In this document: positions 6,283 to 11,179 of the stretch, one piece after another
Numbering within the stretch: the first letter of the stretch is position 1
How the letters are laid out: each line of letters begins with the position of its first letter
NCBI GenBank assembly: GCA_022840285.1
Contig: JALHIE010000094.1
Span: 1-11,179 of the forward strand
Direction of reading: 5' to 3'
Length of the DNA stretch: 11,179 nucleotides
From: Porphyromonadaceae bacterium
GTDB lineage: Bacteria; Bacteroidota; Bacteroidia; Bacteroidales; Dysgonomonadaceae
Translations under genes and position numbers: made by a program
Notes under the pieces: generated by a model
Told to the model about the DNA's origin: nothing
Seen by the model: the letters and a program-made list of their open reading frames with translations, nothing else
The model's database searches: none

Positions 6283-7293
6283 ATGATTATGAAATTTAAA
6301 TTATTTTTTTATGCAGCTATTGCTCTCATTGCAGCTGGCTGCAGCAACGAAACAGTTGATCTCGGAGATGACCTGACTGCTGAACCGGAAGATCAGGTGT
6401 TGCAAGTAACCGCTTCGTTCGAAGAGCCGGCCGGAACACGCGGCTACCTCGAAGAAGCCGGGGCCACAATAATTAAGTCCATTGGATTTGAGCAGGATGA
6501 GACTAAATACAGCAATACAGCCAACGTGACAAGTGTGAGTGCGGATGGCAGAACGGCCACTTTTACCCTCACCGTCCCCGCCGGGATTGATACCGGTAAT
6601 GCATACACGCTCTATGCTTACCGAAGCAGCAGAAAAAGCGACAAAACCGCGGGAAGCGTATTGGATCCTGCTGATCCGACTATAGCCATTTTACCGCTGG
6701 AGCAGTTTGACTACCTGGCGACCCTGGCTGATCAGGCAACTGTCTTTTCCATATGGAGCAAAAAAGTGATTGAACCGGCTATGACAACGATTTCACTTTC
6801 TTTCAAGCACCTGGGGTCGATGATGACGCTAAACCTGAAAAATGTGGGCAGTGCAACCATTAGCGATCTGCATTCAATTGTCCTCCAGACCAATCCAAGT
6901 CAGAACTGGATAATCAACCGATTAAATGGAAACGGTGGGGCACTGTTTGATATGGCGGCAGAAACTTATGTGGGAGGGAGTGAACAGTTTTCAACAACCT
7001 TGACTTTTTTTACTCCCTCAGCCACACTTGCTCCGGATGAAGTGGGAACCTACTACCTCTGGTTTGTTCCGAAAACGGACATCGCTGCATTCGACTTAAT
7101 GCTGGCTTCCTTAAAAAGTCCAGGGACTCTGTCAGACATAACCGGCCTTACAAATGTCAACAAGAGCATCACCAGAAGTCTTCAGACAGGGAAAAATTAC
7201 CTGCTGTTCGCTACAATAGAAAACGATGAGGCATCCACTCCTCCCCGTCCGTACCTGTTGAAATTCACCGACTCGACCTTTATCGCTCCTTAA
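6283..7293 (+). CDS. Fimbrillin-family (Mfa-like) lipoprotein
   Basis: Predicted outer-membrane or surface lipoprotein of 336 residues. A short hydrophobic signal ends in the lipobox LIAAGC (Cys20; Cys18 if Met3 at 6289 is the true start). An acidic linker and then GTRGYLEE follow. In fimbrillin families the region after such a signal forms the beta-sandwich N-terminal domain, often trimmed at an Arg. The remainder is beta-rich and Thr/Ser-rich, with segments such as TISLSFKHLGSMMTLNL and the closing SLQTGKNYLLFATIE typical of Mfa-like/fimbrillin proteins (type V pilus subunits or tip/anchor-like proteins). It ends with a short Pro-rich linker and YLLKFTDSTFIAP. That tail looks like the start of a further domain, so the protein may be C-terminally truncated. 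The gene converges on the reductase pseudogene, with stops 11 nt apart and no room for a separate terminator. Confidence 0.8.
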   Translation: MIMKFKLFFYAAIALIAAGCSNETVDLGDDLTAEPEDQVLQVTASFEEPAGTRGYLEEAGATIIKSIGFEQDETKYSNTANVTSVSADGRTATFTLTVPAGIDTGNAYTLYAYRSSRKSDKTAGSVLDPADPTIAILPLEQFDYLATLADQATVFSIWSKKVIEPAMTTISLSFKHLGSMMTLNLKNVGSATISDLHSIVLQTNPSQNWIINRLNGNGGALFDMAAETYVGGSEQFSTTLTFFTPSATLAPDEVGTYYLWFVPKTDIAAFDLMLASLKSPGTLSDITGLTNVNKSITRSLQTGKNYLLFATIENDEASTPPRPYLLKFTDSTFIAP

Positions 7294-7304
7294 TGGAAGT
7301 GTGA

Positions 7305-7800
7305 TCAGAAAGTGTTTACCCAAGAGGCATATGCGTCCATATAATTTTTGAGGAAATCGCGCGTATCTTCACTCAGAAGATTTCCGTTTTCATCGAAAAG
7401 AGTATGGGCGCTTCCGATATACGCCTCGGGTTGCTGCATCATGGGAACATTCAGAAAAACCATCGATTGACGCACGATATGATTGGCGCCAAATCCACCG
7501 ATGGCGCTCATCGATACGCTGACAACCGCTCCCGGTTTTCCACCCCAAACGCTTTGTCCATAGGGTCTCGAAGCAACGTCGAAAGCATTTTTCAGCGCGC
7601 TGGGAACCGACCGGTTGTATTCGGGTGTAACGAATAAAAAACCATCGGCAGATTTTATTGTAGTGAGGTAATTGCCCTATTTCCACAATCTCTAATTCCA
7701 GGGAATCGGGTGCTAGCCGTATGAGTTGATTAGCTACCTTTCTGTTAAACGATTCTTTTCTTAAGCTGCCTACTAAAACAGCTATTTTCTTCTTGTTCAT
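7305..7800 (-). pseudogene. NAD(P)H-dependent FMN reductase, broken by internal deletion
   Basis: A flavodoxin-fold oxidoreductase of the ChrR/YieF type, which reduces FMN-bound substrates such as quinones with NAD(P)H. The N-terminal frame (ATG at 7798-7800) reads MNKKKIAVLVGSLRKESFNR, the FMN phosphate loop, and continues to EIVEIGQLPHYN. It then turns into nonsense. The C-terminal frame carries the rest of the fold: ADGFLFVTPEYNRSVPSALK, then SAIGGFGA, VFLNVPMM and QPEAYIG, ending at 7305. In the family about 22 residues lie between the LPxYN and ADGxxxVTPEYN motifs; here almost none do. The whole span is 496 nt, not a multiple of three, so roughly 68-71 bp appear deleted near 7651-7662. 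A full-length product cannot be made. The C-terminal frame contains an internal Met at 7509-7511, but that fragment lacks the FMN loop. Confidence 0.85.
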
Positions 7801-7911
7801 GCTAAATATTTTTTAAAGAAATGTTGGTTTAAATACGGATAAGTACGGTATCTCTTATGTACTTCGAGTTGTGAACAAGGAATTGGATAAAAAAGTTTTT
7901 ACCCATTGGAA

Positions 7912-7944
7912 TTTCGGTAATTATTTAACCAAATCTAACCGAAA
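7912..7944 (-). promoter_or_regulatory. Promoter/operator-like region of the FMN reductase
   Basis: Read leftwards, TAGATTTG (plus positions 7930-7937) matches the TAnnTTTG -7 box about 130 nt upstream of the reductase start; no good -33 box was found. The inverted repeat TTTCGGT (7912-7918) and ACCGAAA (7938-7944) brackets the box, as an operator might. The rest of the 250-bp gap between 7801 and 8051 is AT-rich, and I see nothing else in it. Confidence 0.35.
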
Positions 7945-8051
7945 ATCGATAGATTTAAAAAATATTAATAAGATACGTATAAATATATTCTATTTGTATG
8001 GGCGGCTTTCCTCGTAAAGATTAACGCATAGAAAGGGCGTGTCTTGTCATG

Positions 8052-9251
8052 CTAAAGCACCAATTCATCAAATGCCTTTTGCTGAAATTCAGCGCGGATG
8101 TTGCCTGCGTCTGAATTGAAGCCCGGACGTTGTATCATCATTATGTACGCCACATTTCTCACGGGATCTATCCAGGCTTGTGTGCCCCAGGCGCCACCGT
8201 GTCCGAACGAGCCGGACGACAGCATGGCTGCTACTCCCGGATGTGGAGCCCGAAGAATACAGGTGCCTATTCCCCATCCGTAATTAGCCCCCCGGCTTCC
8301 GTATTGGGCTTCCTGAAGGAAACCGCAATCCAGCTCACCTGTTTTTACCGAAGAGAGGAAAGCCATGGCGTTCTCGCTGAGATAGCGCTTCCCTTTATAA
8401 ACGCCGTTTCCTAAAAGCAACTGCGCGAAATGCGCGTAATCGGGAGCGGTAGAAAACAGTCCGCCATTTCCCAACGGAGCACTTCCGGGTTGGCCAAAAA
8501 TTTCAGCTACTTCGACTTTCTCAAAACGTCCGTTATCCTTGTTTTTGATGTAGCCGGAGGCACGTTGGATTTCACTCAGCCGGGTAGGATAAAAAGTGGT
8601 ACTCTTCATCTCAAGTGGATCAAAGATCCGTTGCTGGAGAAATTGATCGAAACGTAATCCGCTGACCACTTCTACAATACGTGCTCCAGTATTGATTCCC
8701 GATTGACAGTAGCTCCATCTGCTGCCCGGCTCAAATTGCGTAGGACCGCTGACATACGAAAGGATCAGGTCGGCAAGCTCTTTTGCGTTCATGGCCGTTT
8801 GAACATCCGCTTCCCGCAGACCCGAAGTATGGCTCATTATCTGTGTGATGGTGAGATTAGCCTTTTTTCCGGATGGCGTTTGTAAGTTCCCGAATTCGGG
8901 AATGTATTTCGAAACCGGATCGTCAACGGAAAGTTTCCCCTCGTCCTGGAGCATCAATAGAGCAACGGCTGTAATTGGTTTTGACATCGAAGCGATCCAG
9001 AAAAGGTGATTGGGCGCCATGGGCGACCGTGTTTCGTAATCAGCCACGCCAACGCTCCCAAGATGCAGAACGTTATCTTTCGAAACCACTGCGGTAACCG
9101 CTCCGGGGATATAGCCCGAATCAACAAATGCCTGCATGACGTCGTCAATGGCCTTGACATTGGGTGTGCTGCTGGTATTTTGGTTGGAATGAAACGTGCA
9201 GGAAAAAAGCAACATGCCGATAATTAAAAAATAGAATGTTCTCATGACCAT
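8052..9251 (-). CDS. Serine hydrolase lipoprotein of the beta-lactamase (class C-like, S12) family
   Basis: A penicillin-binding-protein/beta-lactamase-fold serine hydrolase anchored by a lipobox (LLFSC, Cys18 with this start). Catalytic motifs are SMSK (nucleophile Ser88, Lys91), Tyr181 in WSYCQSG at the YxN position with Gln replacing Asn, and GHGGAWG near residue 350, occupying the KTG position. The MSHTSGL and APLGNGGLFSTAPDYAHFAQLLLG segments are typical of the EstB/6-aminohexanoate hydrolase-like branch, so esterase or peptidase activity is more likely than antibiotic resistance. Length (399 aa) is normal. Starts at 9281, 9251 and 9245 are all in frame. 9281 overlaps tadA by 17 nt; 9251 or 9245 gives a compact lipoprotein signal. 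It is the last gene of the apparent tadA operon; its substrate is unknown. Confidence 0.88.
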   Translation of the reverse strand: MVMRTFYFLIIGMLLFSCTFHSNQNTSSTPNVKAIDDVMQAFVDSGYIPGAVTAVVSKDNVLHLGSVGVADYETRSPMAPNHLFWIASMSKPITAVALLMLQDEGKLSVDDPVSKYIPEFGNLQTPSGKKANLTITQIMSHTSGLREADVQTAMNAKELADLILSYVSGPTQFEPGSRWSYCQSGINTGARIVEVVSGLRFDQFLQQRIFDPLEMKSTTFYPTRLSEIQRASGYIKNKDNGRFEKVEVAEIFGQPGSAPLGNGGLFSTAPDYAHFAQLLLGNGVYKGKRYLSENAMAFLSSVKTGELDCGFLQEAQYGSRGANYGWGIGTCILRAPHPGVAAMLSSGSFGHGGAWGTQAWIDPVRNVAYIMMIQRPGFNSDAGNIRAEFQQKAFDELVL

Positions 9252-9264
9252 GTGTATTATGTGA

Positions 9265-9699
9265 TTATCTTTTCTTTTCAAAAAACAGTTTCATCAGTGT
9301 TGAACATTCGTTAGCCAAAACACCTGATGTAACGGTAGTTTTAGGATGTAAAACATCGGCCGCTGACTTGGAAAAACCCCGTTTTTCATCGCTGGCGCCA
9401 TAAACAATCCGCGAGAGCTGCGACCAGCCCAGCGCGCCGGCACACATGGGGCAGGGTTCAACGGTGACAAAAAGTGTACAGCCGGTCAGGTACTTTCCCC
9501 CCAGCACATTGGCAGCGGCGGTTATCGCCTGCATTTCGGCATGTGCGGTAACGTCGTTAAGGGTCTCCACCAGATTGTGTGCCCGGGCAATGATCCGGTT
9601 GTTCGCAACTACAACCGCACCCACCGGAACCTCGTCCTTGTCGAAAGCTTTCTGGGCCTCGGTCAGCGCTTGGCGCATAAAAAAAATGTCGTCCAGCAT
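9265..9699 (-). CDS. tadA: tRNA-specific adenosine deaminase TadA
   Basis: Zinc-dependent cytoplasmic enzyme that converts adenosine 34 to inosine in the tRNA-Arg(ACG) anticodon, normally essential. The deaminase signatures are complete: HAE (His53-Glu55, zinc ligand and proton shuttle) and PCPMC (82-86, zinc-binding Cys83 and Cys86). Also visible are VPVGAVVV (24-31) in the substrate-contact strand and GFSKSAADVLHP near the C-terminus, which fits TadA better than guanine deaminase. The length of 144 residues is standard. It starts 3 nt after the upstream small gene's stop, so they are translationally close and probably co-transcribed with the downstream hydrolase. Confidence 0.95.
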   Translation of the reverse strand: MLDDIFFMRQALTEAQKAFDKDEVPVGAVVVANNRIIARAHNLVETLNDVTAHAEMQAITAAANVLGGKYLTGCTLFVTVEPCPMCAGALGWSQLSRIVYGASDEKRGFSKSAADVLHPKTTVTSGVLANECSTLMKLFFEKKR

Positions 9700-9702
9700 C
9701 TC

Positions 9703-9930
9703 TTATCTTCTCATTTCATTTTCTTCAAAAAGGGTGGGATAATCCATGTCCATATTTTTGAGAATATGATTCAGTATGGTTTCCCTGAACCACCGGGAGC
9801 GATTGGTTATTTTATATTTCTTCAAATAGAAATTGATAACATCGTATTCTTCGTCGCTAAGCATAAACTCCGCTTTCTTCGACCTTGGATTGGGGCGGCC
9901 TTTTAATTTGTACTTTTTTGTCGTTCTCAT
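9703..9930 (-). CDS. Small ribbon-helix-helix-like protein
   Basis: A 75-residue basic protein. The first ~20 residues are Lys/Arg-rich (TTKKYKLKGRPNPRSKK). The arrangement AEFMLSDEEYD (strand then helix start), a helix through NFYLKKYK, a turn at ITNRS and a second helix RWFRETILNHI resembles the ribbon-helix-helix fold of small DNA-binding repressors and relaxosome accessory (MobC/MbpA-like) proteins. No relaxase, toxin or other mobile gene is nearby, so a chromosomal DNA-binding role is more likely than plasmid mobilisation. It heads the apparent operon with tadA. I do not recognise a named family and its function is open. Confidence 0.65.
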   Translation of the reverse strand: MRTTKKYKLKGRPNPRSKKAEFMLSDEEYDVINFYLKKYKITNRSRWFRETILNHILKNMDMDYPTLFEENEMRR

Positions 9931-10024
9931 TTCTTGATGAAGAAATTATCCTCAAAAAATTTCGTAAATCCTTTTCAGACACAAAAAAACAAAATATTTT
10001 AACACGAAAGAAAAGAATATTGCA

Positions 10025-10032
10025 TAAATTTG
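10025..10032 (+). promoter_or_regulatory. -7 box of yraN with very short leader
   Basis: TAAATTTG matches TAnnTTTG exactly and ends 15 nt before the ATG at 10048, giving an expected leader of only about 8-10 nt. An in-frame TTG at 10030 lies inside this box, which argues that ATG 10048 is the real start. No clear -33 TTTG is present. Confidence 0.45.
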
Positions 10033-10047
10033 TATTTTAATCAAAAA

Positions 10048-10410
10048 ATGGCACAACACAATGAGTTAGGCAAAAGAGGCGAAGAGGAGGCCGTGGAATA
10101 CCTGAAATCGAAAGATTATAAGATTGTCTGTCGAAACTGGAGATTATACGGCTACGAGATTGATATTGTTGCAGAGAACGAAGAATTCATTGTTTTTGTC
10201 GAGGTGAAGACCCGGGCATCTGCTCAATGGGGAAACCCGGTGGGTTTTGTGGACAAATCCCGAATGCGCAGAATGATGGATGCCGCCGATCATTACCTGA
10301 TCGAAATGGATGTCGACAAGCCTGCCCGGTTTGATATCATCGGCTTGGTCTGGAATGGGAAAGGTTTTGACCTGGAGCATGTCGATGATGCCTTTATGCC
10401 TTTCCTGTGA
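10048..10410 (+). CDS. yraN: YraN family (UPF0102) endonuclease-like protein
   Basis: A 120-residue cytoplasmic protein with the family's conserved core: ELGKRGEEEAVEYL (6-19), then YEIDIVAENE (Glu37, Asp39) and FVEVKTR (Glu52, Lys54). These residues form a PD-(D/E)xK-like nuclease active site, and FDIIGLVW closes the fold. The usual G-E-I-D-L motif reads G-Y-E-I-D-I, with one extra residue between Gly and Glu. The family is widespread and of uncertain cellular role, possibly DNA repair or recombination. The predicted start is the ATG in MAQHNELGKRG. It is followed after 40 nt by a MmcQ/YjbR gene and then birA on the same strand. Confidence 0.92.
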   Translation: MAQHNELGKRGEEEAVEYLKSKDYKIVCRNWRLYGYEIDIVAENEEFIVFVEVKTRASAQWGNPVGFVDKSRMRRMMDAADHYLIEMDVDKPARFDIIGLVWNGKGFDLEHVDDAFMPFL

Positions 10411-10450
10411 AGTTGGTTGTTTGTATTAGATACTTTCCAGTCAAGCATAT

Positions 10451-10813
10451 ATGAATATAGAAGAGCTTTACAATTACTGTCTTTCCATTCCGGGTGCGGA
10501 AGCAACAACGCCGTTTGACGATGTTACACTGGTAATGAAGGTGTGTAACAAGATGTTTGCCCTTATCCCGCTGAGTGCCGACAGGTTGTCTGTCGCGCTC
10601 AAATGTGAACCGGAAAAAGCGGTGCGGTTGCGTGAAGAATACAGGTGTGTGGAGCCTGCTTTTCATATGAACAAAACGTATTGGAACACGATTTATATAA
10701 CCGGAGAAATGCCGGATGAGGAATTGAAAATATGGATCAGGCACTCGGTGGAAGAAGTCGTAAGGAAATTACCCAAAATAAAGCAGAAAGAGTACTATGG
10801 ATCAGTTGAGTAA
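10451..10813 (+). CDS. MmcQ/YjbR family DNA-binding-fold protein
   Basis: A 120-residue protein with the full YjbR pattern: NIEELYNYCLSIPGAEATTPF (2-22), a middle segment VMKVCNKMFALI (28-39), SVALKCEPEKAVRLREEY (47-64), then HMNKTYWNTIYI (72-83) and a C-terminal helix SVEEVVRKLPKI. The fold resembles a double-wing DNA-binding domain, but a cellular role has not been settled. Start and length agree with family members. The last 17 nt overlap the start of birA in another frame, indicating tight coupling between the two genes. Confidence 0.9.
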   Translation: MNIEELYNYCLSIPGAEATTPFDDVTLVMKVCNKMFALIPLSADRLSVALKCEPEKAVRLREEYRCVEPAFHMNKTYWNTIYITGEMPDEELKIWIRHSVEEVVRKLPKIKQKEYYGSVE

Positions 10814-11179
10814 AGGCAGAAAAATTGTGCGGTTGGAGGAAACGGAATCGACAAATTCCTACCTGAAAGGGTTGTTGAAAACAGAACGCCTGGAAGAAGG
10901 TTCTGTTGTGGTGGCTGATTTTCAAACGGCAGGCCGTGGACAGATGGGCAACAGCTGGTATTCGACAAAAGGAGATAATTTGCTTTTCAGTCTGTTGATT
11001 TATCCGATAGAGATTCCTGCTAACGAGCAGTTTATTATCTCTCGGATAATTTCACTGGCCATAAAAAATACCCTGGATCAGTTTACGGATGATATCCGGA
11101 TCAAATGGCCCAACGATATTTACTGGAAAGACCGGAAAATTGCCGGTATTCTCATAGAAAACAGTTTGCAGGGGAAAAC
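10797..11179 (+). CDS. birA: Biotin-[acetyl-CoA-carboxylase] ligase, 5' part
   Basis: Partial at the right edge; 127 residues are visible. The enzyme activates biotin with ATP and attaches it to the biotin carboxyl carrier protein of acetyl-CoA carboxylase. Visible are the N-terminal LEETESTNSYL (13-23), the biotinyl-AMP-binding loop TAGRGQMGNSW (44-54), NLLFSLLI, and KWPNDIYWKDRKIAGILIE, which carries the catalytic-site Lys. The protein begins directly with the ligase domain and has no N-terminal helix-turn-helix, so it is a group I, non-regulatory BirA. It starts at ATG 10797, inside the last codons of the MmcQ/YjbR gene, so translation is probably coupled. Confidence 0.93.
   Translation, partial: MDQLSKGRKIVRLEETESTNSYLKGLLKTERLEEGSVVVADFQTAGRGQMGNSWYSTKGDNLLFSLLIYPIEIPANEQFIISRIISLAIKNTLDQFTDDIRIKWPNDIYWKDRKIAGILIENSLQGK

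Noticed and set aside
9703..9930. Ribbon-helix-helix-like protein as a plasmid mobilisation gene or antitoxin
   Set aside because: No relaxase, toxin, integrase or repeat nearby; it sits tightly against the housekeeping gene tadA.
10030..10047. TTG-initiated N-terminal extension of YraN
   Set aside because: The TTG lies inside the -7 promoter box, and the family begins at the following ATG.

Overview
The window looks like a chromosomal segment from the phylum Bacteroidota, probably order Bacteroidales and near the Dysgonomonadaceae/Porphyromonadaceae. The evidence is the repeated TAnnTTTG-type -7 promoter motifs, weak Shine-Dalgarno signals, AT-rich intergenic stretches, a fimbrillin-type lipoprotein preceded by its usual short companion ORF, a DUF4884-type mini-lipoprotein, an anaerobic Ser-type sulfatase and a DUF5009 membrane acyltransferase. 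Genus-level placement is a guess.

Layout. Positions 1-310 are AT-rich DNA with promoter-like motifs and a strong inverted repeat. On the minus strand, 311-770 is the remnant of a LacZ-type (GH2) beta-galactosidase: the N-terminus is fused out of frame to a piece of the extreme C-terminus, with the catalytic core gone. Next to it is an intact Na+:alanine/glycine (AGCS) symporter (775-2520, minus), with its own promoter near 2600 and a large extra loop containing two similar ~40-residue units. On the plus strand follow a frameshifted DUF4884-like lipoprotein gene (2727-2992), a DUF5009/HGSNAT-like membrane acetyltransferase (3024-4145) and a secreted Ser-type sulfatase (4160-5569). The last two are probably co-transcribed and suggest handling of a sulfated or amino-sugar-containing glycan.

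After about 500 bp of non-coding DNA come a 58-residue ORF and a fimbrillin-like lipoprotein (6088-7293, plus). A minus-strand block follows: an NAD(P)H-dependent FMN reductase broken by an internal deletion (7305-7800), then an apparent operon (transcribed right to left) of a ribbon-helix-helix-like small protein, tRNA adenosine deaminase tadA and a lipoprotein of the beta-lactamase/serine hydrolase family. The right end, on the plus strand, holds housekeeping-type genes: YraN, a MmcQ/YjbR protein and the 5' part of a biotin-protein ligase gene (birA) that runs off the window.

The most notable feature is gene decay. Three genes within about 7.5 kb (lacZ-like, DUF4884-like, FMN reductase) are broken in different ways, while their neighbours look intact. 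I see no CRISPR array, transposase, integrase, tRNA or rRNA, and no convincing evidence of a wholly new multi-gene system.
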